Assembly: GCA_009377605.1 (NCBI GenBank)
Contig: WHTT01000069.1
Location: forward strand, 1 to 34,105
Length of the DNA stretch: 34,105 nucleotides
Direction: 5' to 3'
Source: Luteitalea sp.
Lineage (GTDB): Bacteria; Acidobacteriota; Vicinamibacteria; Vicinamibacterales; Vicinamibacteraceae
This document shows positions 7,653 to 16,916 of this stretch, in pieces. Made by a program: the position numbers and the translations under genes. Positions within the stretch are counted from its first letter, which is position 1, and each line of letters begins with the position of its first letter. The notes under the pieces are model-generated. The model searched no databases and was not told the origin of the DNA. It was given only the letters and a program-made list of their open reading frames with translations.

Positions 7653-10361
7653 TGAGACCTGTGCGTCGACTGTGGCGTCGCCTGTGCGAAACCCTGATCC
7701 CGTCCCCGCGAGACGACGAGCTCAGGGACGAAATCGAGCTGCACATCCGAATGCTGAGAGAGGAGAACATTCGTGCAGGCATGGAGCCCGATGAGGCACG
7801 CCGGGCGGCGGTTCTGAGATTCGGCAGCGTCGAGTCCACGAAAGAACAATGGCGTGACCAGCGCCGGTTGCCACTCATGGAAACCATCATCCGTGACGTG
7901 CGCCACGCGTGGCGCACCCTTCGACGCAATCCGGCCTTCGCGTCCGTGACTGTCGTCACACTGGCGCTAGGCATCGGGGCGACGGTGGCGATCTTCACCG
8001 TGCTCGAGGGCGTCCTCCTCCGGCCTCTCCCGTACGATCATCCGGAGCGTATCGTGTGGCTGTGGGAGAGCAGTCCGGACCGGGGCCTGGAGCGGTTCGA
8101 GGTGCTCCCCGGAAGCTTTCTCGACTGGCGCGAGCGCAGCACCGCGTTCGAGGCGCTGGCCCTCTACCGAACGACTCGTACGCTCGCCACCGCCCACGGC
8201 TCGACAGAGCGGCTTCAGATTACGTCCGGCTCGCCGGCGTTCTTCGGCGTCTTCGGCGCAGTCCCCGTCCTCGGTCGCGGATTCCTGCCCGAGGAGGGGC
8301 GGCCCACGGGAGACCGCGATCCGCGGGATTACTCCGGGCGTCTGGAGGTCGTGATCAGCCATCGGCTGTGGCAGCGGAAGTTCGCAGGCGATCCCGCCGT
8401 CATCGGCGAGCGTGTGACGCTCAACGGGGTCAGCGATCTCACGATCGTCGGCGTAATGCCCCCGGGCTTCGACTTTCCGGCCGGTACCGAGATCTGGGGT
8501 GAGGACATCCTGACGCGCGGGATGGGGCGGGGCGACCGCGGGTTCGATGCCATCGGCCGGCTGAAGCCAGGCGTGTCCATCGACCGGGCGCGCGCGGAGC
8601 TGCGCACAATTGCGCGGCAGTCGGCGGCCGACCATCCGGACACGAACGCGGGCTGGACCGTCGTCATGGAGCCCATGACGGAGGTGGTCGTCGGCAACGT
8701 GCGCCCGGCGCTCATTGCGCTCTTTGCGGCGGTCGTATGCCTGCTCCTGATTGCATGCGCGAACGTCGCGAGCGTGGTGCTTGCGCGCTCGACGGCGCGC
8801 CGGCAGGAGTTGGCGGTCCGGCTCGCGCTGGGCGCGACGCGCGGCCGCCTCGTTCGATCATCGCTTGCAGAAGGCCTGCTCACAACGCTCGCGGCGGGCG
8901 CGGTCGGCGTCCTGCTTGCGAACGTGCTGCTCGACCTCGCGCTCGCGTGGGCGCCGCCGGAGGTTCCGCGGCTGCAGGAGATTGGCATCAACTTCCGGAT
9001 CCTCGGCTTCGCGCTTGGTCTCTCGGTTCTGACCTCGTTCGTCTTCGCGCTTGCGCCCTGGCTCCTCTTCAAACGCGAGAACGCCGACGAGGGGTTGAGG
9101 AGCGGCTCGGCGCGGCTCGCCGCGCCCGGCCGCGTGCGCACGGGCGCCGTGCTGCTTGCCGCGGAGGTGGCGTTGAGCCTCGCGTTACTCTTCGGGGCGG
9201 GGCTTCTGATCCAGAGCTTCCTCCAGTTGAGAAACCGCGATCTCGGGATGGATCCATCGAACGTTTGGGTTGCGGAGCTGGCGGTCCCACTCGGCAGGTT
9301 CGCGCCGGCAGAGGGACTCCGAATCGGCGGACGGCCCGAATGGGAACGCCTAGCCGCCTTCTATCCCGAGATCCTCGACTATGTCCGGACGCTGCCGGGC
9401 GTTGGGTCGGCCGCGCTCGTCAGTGTGCCTCCCGGGGCGCGCGAGACGCCGGATTTCTTCAGGCACGGCCGCAGCTCCGGCGCTCAGCCGGACGCAGATC
9501 GCTGGCCGGCCATCGCGCAGGCCATCACGCCATGGTATTTCGACGTGCTCCGCGTTCCCTTGCTGCGGGGCCGCCGCTTCACGCCACGCGACCGCGCGAC
9601 GGAAGGCCGGCTGACCGGTACGGGACCCGTCGCGCCGGGCGTGGCGATCGTCAACGAGACCATGGCGGAGCGGTACTGGCCGGGCCGCGATCCGATCGGG
9701 CAGGACATCGTGCTTGAGGGGGAATCCTGGGTCACCTACCGCACCATCGTGGGCGTCGCTGCGGATGTCGTCCCGTCTCCCACAGCCTTCGACATTCAGC
9801 CCATCGTCTACGTGCCGCTCACCGAGCGCCGGCCGTCGCTCGCGATGACGCTGCTGGTGCGCGGCAGCCGGGACGGCGGGCCGGTGGGCAGTCTCCCGGT
9901 GGCCTTGCGGAGCCGCGATTCGGCCATGAGCGTGTCGGCCGTGCGTCCGCTCGAGAGCGTCCTGGGGCAGTCGCTCGCGGAGCATCGCTTCAGCACGGTG
10001 CTCGTGTTCGCCTTCGGTGTGCTCGCGCTGTTTATCACCGCGTGCGGCGTGTACGGCGTCGTGGGGTTCATCGTCTCGCAGCGGACGCGTGAGATCGGCG
10101 TGCGCGCGCCGGGAGGACGTGCTGGCACTGGTCGGCCGATACGCTGCACGCCCCGTGATTGGCGGCGTGCTCATGGGCCTGCTGGCGGCTTCCTGGGTGA
10201 GCCGGATCGTGGCAGGGTTCGTGTCCGGCGCTAAGACCGTCGATTCACTGGTGCTCGCCGCGACGGTGGTCGTGATTCTGCTCGTCGCCGCCCTGGCCGT
10301 GATCGCCCCGGCACGCGCCGCCGTCTCCGTAGACCCAATTCGGACGCTGCGCAGCGAATGA
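7652..10361 (+). pseudogene. ADOP-family permease, frameshifted in the C-terminal FtsX motif
   Basis: A full-length duplicated orphan permease with the N-terminal prefix domain (DDELRDEIELHIRMLREEN, RRAAVLRFGSVEST), then RHAWRTLRRNPAF, the first membrane helix, periplasmic core, first FtsX module (CANVASVVLARSTARRQE, LAVRLALGATRGRLV) and second core. In the last module the frame reads VVGFIVSQRTREIGVRA and then breaks. Sequence resumes in another frame with REDVLALVGRYAARPVIGG and finishes VDPIRTLRSE at 10361. Compared with the usual GVRxALGAxxxDVL wording, about 14 bases are missing near 10102-10110, removing the MALGA-type residues. Read as is, the protein ends at 10234 with a nonsense tail and lacks the last two membrane helices. 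GTG at 7649 is an alternative start. It overlaps the PadR remnant by one base. Confidence 0.82.
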
Positions 10362-10427
10362 CCTTGGAACCGAAAGCGTCTTTGCCCGGTAACCATTCGT
10401 GTGCCGGGACGTAGGTCGCCAATGAGT

Positions 10428-10466
10428 GGCACAAGACTTTGTGCCTAACTGGCGCCGCGGCCAGTT
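10428..10466. repeat. Two adjacent short hairpins after the broken permease
   Basis: GGCACAA (10428-10434) pairs with TTGTGCC (10439-10445) over a 4-base loop. One base later AACTGGC (10447-10453) pairs with GCCAGTT (10460-10466) over a 6-base loop. There is no U-tract, so a classic terminator is not supported. They are the only notable structure in the 293-base gap between the two permease genes. Confidence 0.45.
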
Positions 10467-10654
10467 CTTGCGAGCTGAGACCCTACGGGCCTCACCCCGC
10501 GACGCTCACTTGGCGCACGTTCGTGCCCCAAGAGTTGATTGAGTCGATCTGTATCAACCTCCAGTGGCACGCAGCCCAGAATCAGCTTGTTCCATTCTAT
10601 TATTCACGTGGCATACCGTGACTTGGCTCGAATCCCTGCCGATGAGGCAAGACG

Positions 10655-12898
10655 ATGACCTCATTCCTTCGAAGATTCCGCCGCGACCTGGGCCATGTGA
10701 GATCGCGGTGGGAAGACGCTCGTACTCTCCCGGCATGGTCCCTCCTCGAGCAGCTCGCCCAGGACGCCCGATACACTCTACGCTCCCTGCGGCGCTCGCC
10801 CGGTTTTGCGTCGGTGGCGATCCTGACACTCGCGCTTGGCATCGGCGTGAATACCGCTATCTTCAGCGTCATCAACGCAGTGGTCCTGCGGCCGCTGCCG
10901 TACCGCGATCCCGCGACTCTCGTCCTCGTTGACACGGGCCCGCTGAGTCTGGCGCCTACCTGGCTGACGACGGCGTGGCGTGACCGTGCGCGGACGCTGA
11001 GCGACTTCGCGGGGTTCAATGGCCCGCGGGCGGCGACGCTGGTCCATGGGGGCGCGTCGCAGCAGATCGACGCGGCGGAGGTGACGTGGAACTTCCTGTC
11101 GCTGCTGGGCGTGACCCCCATCATTGGCCGCGATTTCGCCGCGACCGATGGGGGTCGCGGAGCTCCGGCGGTCGGCATGCTGAGTCACGACTTCTGGCGA
11201 CGCGCGTTTGGGAGCGACCCGGCAATTGTCGGCAAGACGCTGACGACCACCGGCAACCCGGTGACCATCGTCGGCGTGGCCCCCGCGGGATTCCTCTTCC
11301 CAGCGGGAGGCTCACTCCCTGCCACGGGAATGCCAACCGATACTCAGCCGGATGTTCTGCGCGTTGCCAACCTCGACGCCTCCGTCAAGGTGATCGGACG
11401 GCTGGCGCCAGGGAGCACGCCTGCGTCGGCCACCGGTGAGCTCCTGGCGATCTTCAAGCAGGAGGCTGGCATCCAGTTTAGCGGCGATGCCATCGAGCGC
11501 TGGGAGCTCAATGCCGCGCTGCTACACGACCGCCTCGTCGGCAACGTCCGACAGCGCCTCTGGCTGGTCATGGGCGCTGTGGGGTTCGTCATGCTCGTCG
11601 CCTGCGCGAACGTCGCCAGTCTCCTGCTCGCCCGCGCGTCGACACGACAGCGCGAGCTGGTCGTGCGGATGGCATTAGGGGCACGCTGGGGCAGGCTCGC
11701 GCGGCTCGTCCTCACCGAAAGCCTCCTGCTGGCGCTGCTCGGCTCGGCCGTCGCCCTCCTGCTCACCTACACGACCCGCGGTGTCGCTCGCACCCTGCTT
11801 GCCGATCGCCTGCCGCACGTTGACGCCATACCGATCGACGCGAGCGTGTTCATCTTCAACGTGGCGATCGCGGTCGCCACAGGGATGCTGTGCGGCCTCG
11901 TCTCGCTGCCGGGTGTCAGGCCAGTCAGCATGGCTAGTATTGTCGGCAGCGGCGCGCCCACAGTCACTGGCCGAAACCGCGTTCGCCGTGTGCTGCTGTC
12001 CGCAGAAACGGCCGTGACGTTCGTCCTGGTGGTCGCCGCCGCGCTATTCGGGCAGACGTTGTGGAATCTGAGCGCTCAGGATCGAGGCTTTGACGCCGAT
12101 CGGCTACTGACTGTGCGCGTGTCCCCTGGCCTGCCGGCGGAGATCGATCAGGACGACTTCCAGGCGGGGTCGACATTTTTTGCCCTGTTCTTCAGCGACC
12201 TGCGAGACCGCCTGGAGCGGATACCAGGCGTGGCGTCGGCCGCCGCCATTTCGCTCGGGCCGCTTGACGGAATCGGTGCTGGTTTCGGCAATCTCGCGGT
12301 CGACGGACGGACGGTTTCTGCGGAGGAATCCCGGGTCCCGGTCGCGTTCGTGACGCCCGGCTACTTTCGAACCCTACGCATTCCCCGCATCCGTGGTCGC
12401 GACTTCACCGAGCGTGATCGGGCGGGCGCCCGCCTCGTCGCCATTGTCAACGAGGCGTTCCAGCGACGATTCGTGCCGAATGGCGACATCCTTGGCGCGC
12501 GCGTCACGTCGGGGTCGGGCCCCGAGGTCTTTACCATCGTCGGCGTATCTCAGGACGTTCCCGACCGCTCGCTTCGCCAGCCGCCGGAGCCGCTCCTTAT
12601 TGCGCCGCTTTCGCAGATGCCCGGCGTTCACATCTCCTGGCGCACGCTGACATTCGTCCTGCGAACCGCCGAGAGTGATCCGCTCCGCCTGGCGCCCGAG
12701 GTGCGGCGAACGATCTGGGCCATCGATCCCAACATCGTGATCAAGGAGCTTGCCACGATGAACGCGCGGATCGCTGTGGCCATGCGCGGCGAGCGCGACA
12801 GCGCGCTCCTATTGGTGAGTGTTGCGCTGGCGGCGACCTGGATGCCAGCACGGCGAGCGGTCCGGATCGATCCTCTTAGGGCGCTCAGATACGAATAG
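10655..12898 (+). CDS. ADOP-family permease with the second FtsX membrane domain deleted in frame
   Basis: A 747-residue duplicated orphan permease with a short prefix (SLLEQLAQDARYTLRSLRR), first membrane helix, periplasmic core, first FtsX module (CANVASLLLARASTRQRE, LVVRMALGARWGRLARLV) and second core domain (GYFRTLRIPRIRGRDFTE). At the end the text passes from TMNARIAVAMRGERDSALLL directly to VALAATWMPARR and VDP-type terminal residues RIDPLRALRYE. Roughly 100 residues that normally lie between these phrases (two helices and the REIGxRxALGA signature) are missing, with the frame preserved near 12805-12825. The product would be translated in full but with half its C-terminal membrane anchor gone, so normal function is doubtful. 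The ATG has GAGG 7 bases upstream. Confidence 0.82.
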   Translation: MTSFLRRFRRDLGHVRSRWEDARTLPAWSLLEQLAQDARYTLRSLRRSPGFASVAILTLALGIGVNTAIFSVINAVVLRPLPYRDPATLVLVDTGPLSLAPTWLTTAWRDRARTLSDFAGFNGPRAATLVHGGASQQIDAAEVTWNFLSLLGVTPIIGRDFAATDGGRGAPAVGMLSHDFWRRAFGSDPAIVGKTLTTTGNPVTIVGVAPAGFLFPAGGSLPATGMPTDTQPDVLRVANLDASVKVIGRLAPGSTPASATGELLAIFKQEAGIQFSGDAIERWELNAALLHDRLVGNVRQRLWLVMGAVGFVMLVACANVASLLLARASTRQRELVVRMALGARWGRLARLVLTESLLLALLGSAVALLLTYTTRGVARTLLADRLPHVDAIPIDASVFIFNVAIAVATGMLCGLVSLPGVRPVSMASIVGSGAPTVTGRNRVRRVLLSAETAVTFVLVVAAALFGQTLWNLSAQDRGFDADRLLTVRVSPGLPAEIDQDDFQAGSTFFALFFSDLRDRLERIPGVASAAAISLGPLDGIGAGFGNLAVDGRTVSAEESRVPVAFVTPGYFRTLRIPRIRGRDFTERDRAGARLVAIVNEAFQRRFVPNGDILGARVTSGSGPEVFTIVGVSQDVPDRSLRQPPEPLLIAPLSQMPGVHISWRTLTFVLRTAESDPLRLAPEVRRTIWAIDPNIVIKELATMNARIAVAMRGERDSALLLVSVALAATWMPARRAVRIDPLRALRYE

Positions 12899-12998
12899 CG
12901 GCGGCCCGAGGGTTCGCTTCTATGAGCGTCAGGTACTCCTTCGGATCCTTGGAGCGCGCGTCCAAATAGCACAAATCAGTGAGGTGAATACTCTTCGC

Positions 12999-13121
12999 GA
13001 AGCGGGCGAGCACGCGTACACCGCGTCCAAGCTGTGCAGCCTCCTCACCGCACGAGCGCTGTCCGAGCACCGCGACGTCCAGACCCGGCGACTCACTGTA
13101 GTCGCCTACGATCCAGGGCAG
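12999..13121 (+). pseudogene. Short-chain dehydrogenase fragment
   Basis: About 40 codons read EAGEHAYTASKLCSLLTARA followed by RRLTVVAYDPGQ. This is the catalytic helix region of the SDR family: YTASK is the YxxxK motif, and AYDPG is the strand and loop after it in the protochlorophyllide-reductase-like group. No Rossmann glycine motif precedes it and no C-terminal part follows, so it is an internal scrap with no start or function. It sits between the truncated permease and the SRPBCC gene. Confidence 0.55.
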
Positions 13122-13125
13122 GTTG

Positions 13126-13569
13126 CTAATCCGGAATCTCCGCCTCGACGAGCTTCGCCAGCAGCGTCAGCGACTCTTGCCAACCGAGGTAGCACGCCTC
13201 TGGCGGGATCACATCCGGCAGGCCCTCCTGCACAATATGAACCTCGGTCCCGACAGACACCTTCTTCAACGTCACCGTCACCTGCATCTCGCCCGGTAGA
13301 TTTGGGTCGTCGAATCTGTCCGTGTGTCGAATGCGCTCGTTTGCCACGAGCTCGAGGTACTCGCCACCGAAGGAATGGCCTTTGCCCGAGGTGAAGTTGG
13401 TGAACGACATCTTGTACGTGCCGCCCACTCGTGGCTCCAGATGGTGGACCTTGCCCGTGAAGCCGTTCGGGGGCAGCCACTTCACCATGGCGTCGGGGTC
13501 GAGGAACGCTCGATAGACTCGGTCCGGCGTGGCTTGCAGCACCCGGTGGAGCCGAACAGTGCTTGGCAT
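13126..13569 (-). CDS. SRPBCC/AHSA1-domain protein
   Basis: A 147-residue START-like (SRPBCC, activator of Hsp90 ATPase homologue 1) protein; the fold binds hydrophobic ligands and the specific role is unknown. Typical wording runs through the chain: HRVLQATPDRVYRAFLDPDA, MVKWLPPNGFTGKVHHLEPR, VGGTYKMSF, HTDRFDDPNLPGEMQVTVTL and the last helix GWQESLTLLAKLVEAEIP. Length is normal for the family. The ATG is preceded by GAGGAG at a good distance, which decides it over the longer frame to 13638. It stands alone among gene fragments and is the one gene between 6.6 and 14.7 kb that looks undamaged. Confidence 0.85.
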   Translation of the reverse strand: MPSTVRLHRVLQATPDRVYRAFLDPDAMVKWLPPNGFTGKVHHLEPRVGGTYKMSFTNFTSGKGHSFGGEYLELVANERIRHTDRFDDPNLPGEMQVTVTLKKVSVGTEVHIVQEGLPDVIPPEACYLGWQESLTLLAKLVEAEIPD

Positions 13570-13646
13570 CAATCTCCTCCTCAGTCGGCACCGCAGTGCC
13601 GTGTTTGTCTGATCCTTGGACGGCGCGTCGCGTCCCAAATCATCGG

Positions 13647-13800
13647 TGGCCGCCGGGCTACTTCCAGACTATCAAAACGCCCGTGGTCGAAGGATCGGGA
13701 CTCGCGCCGAGCCCACGTCCGGCCCCTCCGAACCTGGTGGTCGTGAGCGCGCCGCTGGCTCGCCGCCTTTTCCCTGGCGAGAGTCAGTCGAGCAAGGACA
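13647..13800 (+). pseudogene. ADOP permease scrap (periplasmic core)
   Basis: One frame reads GYFQTIKTPVVEGSGLAP and then NLVVVSAPLARRLFPGES. This matches the part of the second periplasmic domain that in the intact permease at 70 reads DYFRVMGIDLLRGRRFTP and SVIISQSAAMRLWPDRDPLG. Only about 50 codons survive, with nothing permease-like on either side. It is the fourth ADOP trace in the window. Confidence 0.5.
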
Positions 13801-13949
13801 CTTCGCGTTCTCAATCCGTGTCTCGACCCCCGCTTTCGTGCGCATCGTGCGAATCGCGAGGATTCCGAAAATGCTATAAGTTATTTGTTTCCAATAGGTC
13901 TCCCGGCTCCGAATCGCACCCTCTCCGTCATATTAGGTCGCCGAAAACA

Positions 13950-14333
13950 ATGAATTATCCGTACGCCAGCTTGACGCGTGCGCTGGATGGATTCTTCTAC
14001 GGCACCACCCCGTCGAGCGAGATCTTCAGAATCTCGCCGGACGGCGAGCTCACGCTCGTGCATCAGTTCGTCGAACAGGACGATCCCCAGAACATGCGGG
14101 CCGCCCTCGTGCTGGGAACCGACGGGGCACTGTACGGCACCGCGCCGACCACCCTTACCCTCCGTGGCGGCCCGGGAGCGATCTTTCGCGTGAGCCTCGC
14201 GGGGGACGTGGAGGTGCTCCATCGATTCGCGTTCGTTGGCAGTCCGCCCGACATGCCCTTTGATCCTTATCCGGAGGGCGAGGGCTCCCGCGGCGAGCTG
14301 GTCGAAGGACCCGACGGTGGGCTCTACGGCGTC
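13950..14333 (+). pseudogene. GloVer-repeat protein fragment, truncated at the 3' end and probably at the 5' end
   Basis: About 128 codons carry the 'choice-of-anchor tandem repeat' GloVer pattern: YPYASLTRALDGFFYGTTPS, EIFRISPDGELTLVHQF, RAALVLGTDGALYGTAPTTL, AIFRVSLAGDVEVLHRF and ELVEGPDGGLYGV. Full proteins have a signal peptide and many more repeats. Here the frame starts within a repeat, at an ATG without a signal sequence. At about 14331-14336 the repeat text stops, exactly where reverse-strand YncE-type coding begins. The rest of the open frame to 14618 is antisense to that fragment. Confidence 0.6.
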
Positions 14334-14719
14334 AACGTCGACCGTGCCGTCGGGCTTGTAGAGCGAGTTCTGACCGGCGGTGAGGATCGCCAGCGTTTTG
14401 CCGGCCGGGCTGAGCTGCGACCGCACGGCCTCGCCTACGATGAAGTTCGGGTAGGCGGCCAAGCCAGGATTCAGATACTGCTGGACCGCATTGCGGAGAG
14501 CGGTCGGCGTGACGAATTGGCCGCTGGGGAGCTGGACGATGCGACGCGACTTCCCACGATCGTCATCGTCATGGTTGCGCCACGGTCCTGGTCTCGATGC
14601 CGAGAATCCCGATCTTGATGATCCTGATCGCGTTCCTATAGATGGACTCGCGCAGGCAGCGCGATGAGGGCTGCCGACGTGAGCAGACCCAATGCGAGAT
14701 GTAGCACTGAGCGCGTCAT
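14334..14719 (-). pseudogene. YncE-like beta-propeller protein, N-terminal fragment with a frameshift after the signal peptide
   Basis: The start is well formed: AAAGGA seven bases before an ATG, then a signal peptide MTRSVLHLALGLLTSAALIA, but a stop follows at VHL. In another frame the mature protein appears (DDDDRGKSRRIVQLPSGQF, then VTPTALRNAVQQYLNPGLAA, SQLSPAGKTLAILTAGQNS, LYKPDGTVDV). This is the usual beginning of large proteins that combine a YncE-type propeller with an alkaline-phosphatase-type domain. One indel therefore breaks the junction of signal peptide and mature part. The gene then ends abruptly near 14334 against the GloVer fragment, so several hundred residues are missing. 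Confidence 0.6.
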
Positions 14720-14965
14720 GGTGAATCCTTTCTGAGTTGGGTCGGACCACTTCTCGAGCGATGCAACGGATACAATTCAAGGTGACCCGTTCGCAGACGC
14801 AACGGGGGGCAGGCTCTGCGGAGTACGGAACGGGTCGAACAATACGCTTGGTGTGTGACCGTACCGCGACCAGCGAGACAAGCGCGTGTAAACAAGCGTG
14901 GGGGTATGGTTCGGCTCGTAGCCGCGTTGAACGGGGTAATTGTCGAGTCGCAGCCGATGGTCGAG

Positions 14966-16129
14966 TCAGTCTGATCGACGGCGCGCGATTTGGCTCAGCA
15001 GCGCGATGAGCCCGAAGTTCACGGCGACCAGCACGAAGACCCCTCGAAGGCTGATAGCCTCCGCCAACCGACCGGCCAGCCAGGGCATCGTCATGCCCCC
15101 GGTCAGCGCGGCCGTGAACAACAGCCCGAACAGGCTGCCCGAGCGCTCCGGGAATACTGAACCGGCCACACCCAGCACCGTTGGAAAGATGCCCGCTAGC
15201 GCCGCGCCGGTCAGGACCACACCGGCGATCGCCGCGGCTGGTGTGCGAGCGGAGGCGATCACGAGCGCGCCGACGATCGAGAGCAGGGCCGCGCCGAGGA
15301 TGAGCGCGTGCGGACTGATCCGAAGTAGCAGGCCGCTGAGCCCCACGCGCGAGAGCATCAGCGCACCCCAGTACGCAGCCAGCACGTACGACGCGGTGTC
15401 GACGCCAAGCGCCAGGTCGCGCGTCATGAACGCGGCGGTGTACCCGCCGAGCATGAACTCGTTCCCGGACTGAAAGAACAAGAGAACAGCCATCGTCACG
15501 ACGAGTGGCGAGCGAAAGAGCCGCGGGATGTGGGCAAGAGGCCATCCACGAGCCTGCTTGGGCGCGGGAAAACGAACGGACGCGATACCGAGTGCCGTCA
15601 GGGCGCAGAGGCCCGCCGTTCCCACGAGGAGTCCCGCGAACCCAAGCCGCGACAAGAGCGCACCGAGACTGAACGGCAGGAACACGGCGCCCACGCCGAA
15701 GAAGACGCCGAGGAGGTTGAGCGCGGCGGACTTCTGGCGAGGGTCCTCGTAGAGATCCGCGATGAGGGTATTGGTGCCGCCGTTCAACGCAGCCCCGCCT
15801 AAGCCCAGACAGACAGCGGCCGGCATCAGGTCGACAACGCGTGCGGCCGAGGCGATGGCGACGAGCGCCGCGGCCACCAGCGCGGATCCCACGACCAAGG
15901 GGAGCTTCAACCCGAAGCGGTCCACGGCCAACCCGACCAGCAGGCTCGTGACCAGCATCGCGCCGTTCATCACGAGAAACAGCGTGCCGATACCCGCCAC
16001 GTCCAGGTCGAGCCGTTCCGCAAGCATCGGCGCCACGGCCCCGACGATCGCCATGACGATGCCGAACAGGAACATGCCGGCACAGGCGGACGCAGTCAGC
16101 GCCGAGCGAGCCGCCGGAAGCGCAGGCAT
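14966..16129 (-). CDS. MFS transporter
   Basis: A 387-residue major facilitator with about 12 hydrophobic helices. The loop between helices 2 and 3 has the MFS motif A pattern, AVDRFGLKLPLVVGSALV. Further marks are GLGGAALNGGTNTLIADLYED in the first half and GAALAGIFPTVLGVAGSVFP in the second. The ATG overlaps the stop of the SIS gene (TGATG), so it is probably translated by coupling; GTG at 16165 would lengthen it inside that gene. As the last gene of the GntR-led operon it is the likely inner-membrane importer for the sugar the operon handles. The substrate cannot be read from sequence. Confidence 0.87.
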   Translation of the reverse strand: MPALPAARSALTASACAGMFLFGIVMAIVGAVAPMLAERLDLDVAGIGTLFLVMNGAMLVTSLLVGLAVDRFGLKLPLVVGSALVAAALVAIASAARVVDLMPAAVCLGLGGAALNGGTNTLIADLYEDPRQKSAALNLLGVFFGVGAVFLPFSLGALLSRLGFAGLLVGTAGLCALTALGIASVRFPAPKQARGWPLAHIPRLFRSPLVVTMAVLLFFQSGNEFMLGGYTAAFMTRDLALGVDTASYVLAAYWGALMLSRVGLSGLLLRISPHALILGAALLSIVGALVIASARTPAAAIAGVVLTGAALAGIFPTVLGVAGSVFPERSGSLFGLLFTAALTGGMTMPWLAGRLAEAISLRGVFVLVAVNFGLIALLSQIARRRSD

Positions 16130-16899
16130 CAGCGGACGACCGGATCTGGGTGTCGCTCGTACCACCTGCGTGTGTACTCGTCGAAGACCAGTCGGTTGTG
16201 ATCCTTTGCGACACCCGTGACATTCGGTGACACGAACGTCGTGAGATCGAAGCCCCTGGCGGCGAGCTGGGCACCGGTTTCTGCGACCAGCGACATCGCG
16301 ATGAAGACGGCGGCGATGGTCGAGCCCGCGGCGATCTTCTCGGGACGACCGACTTCTACCTGCGCGTCCTCCGGCGACACGCAGTTATCGAGGGCGAGGT
16401 CGGCGACATCGGACAGCGCTTTGCCGCTGGAATGGGTCACAGCGGCAACCTGTCCGTTCTCCAGGGAGGACACGGTGATCACCCGGGCGCCGCGCTCTCG
16501 GGCGTAGAGGGCCGCCTCGATGGGCGCCGCGTTCAACCCACCATGTGAGAAGACCACCATGCAGTCCTGTGCGCCGATCGGATAGCTTTGGAGGAACTGG
16601 GCGATGTACCCTTCGCACCGTTCAATCCACAGCAGCTCTCGGGCGCCGTGCGGGCCGATGACATTCGACCACATCAACCGCGGGTCGTACAGCGGATAGA
16701 AGCCGACGAAGCTGCCGTAGCGCGGAAAGACATCCATCACCGGGATGACCGAATGACCGCTGCCGAACAGGTACACACGGCCTCCGTTGGCAATGGTTGT
16801 TGCCAACATCTCCCCCGCGTGCCGCAGCGTCTCGAGCTCGGAGGTATGAATCCGTTCAAGAATGGCCGTGATACGTTCGTAATATCGTGTGCAAGACAT
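16129..16899 (-). CDS. SIS-domain phosphosugar protein (UPF0309-like)
   Basis: A 256-residue single SIS-domain protein resembling the UPF0309 group. Features in order: an N-terminal helix (YYERITAILERIHTSELETL), the nucleotide-like loop GGRVYLFGSGHSVIPVMDVF, the second SIS strand MVVFSHGGLNAAPIEAALYA, ITVSSLENGQVAAVTHSSGK, DVADLALDNCVSPEDAQVEV, and a C-terminal SPNVTGVAKDHN. SIS domains bind phosphorylated sugars as isomerases, etherases (MurQ) or regulators. Here it probably acts on the product of the neighbouring ROK kinase. A MurNAc-6-phosphate etherase-like role is attractive given the NamZ genes but unproven, since it does not look like canonical MurQ. It lies 17 bases downstream of the kinase gene and overlaps the transporter gene. 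Confidence 0.83.
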   Translation of the reverse strand: MSCTRYYERITAILERIHTSELETLRHAGEMLATTIANGGRVYLFGSGHSVIPVMDVFPRYGSFVGFYPLYDPRLMWSNVIGPHGARELLWIERCEGYIAQFLQSYPIGAQDCMVVFSHGGLNAAPIEAALYARERGARVITVSSLENGQVAAVTHSSGKALSDVADLALDNCVSPEDAQVEVGRPEKIAAGSTIAAVFIAMSLVAETGAQLAARGFDLTTFVSPNVTGVAKDHNRLVFDEYTRRWYERHPDPVVR

Positions 16900-16916
16900 G
16901 GTTAGGTCCGTTTATC

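Noticed and set aside
10443-10449. GCCTAAC, which fits an integron attC core (RYYYAAC)
   Set aside because: No matching GTTRRRY core lies at a suitable distance, and there is no integrase or cassette array.
12885-13070. Reverse-strand 61-codon frame containing LCYLDARSKDPKEYLTLIEA
   Set aside because: The wording looks protein-like but I cannot place it in a family, and it partly overlaps the SDR scrap. It may be a second gene remnant, but the evidence is too thin to list as a gene.
13881-16274. A 797-codon open frame on the reverse strand
   Set aside because: It covers the MFS gene in the wrong frame, has an arginine-rich unnatural composition over most of its length, and makes sense only for about 100 codons that belong to the YncE-type fragment.
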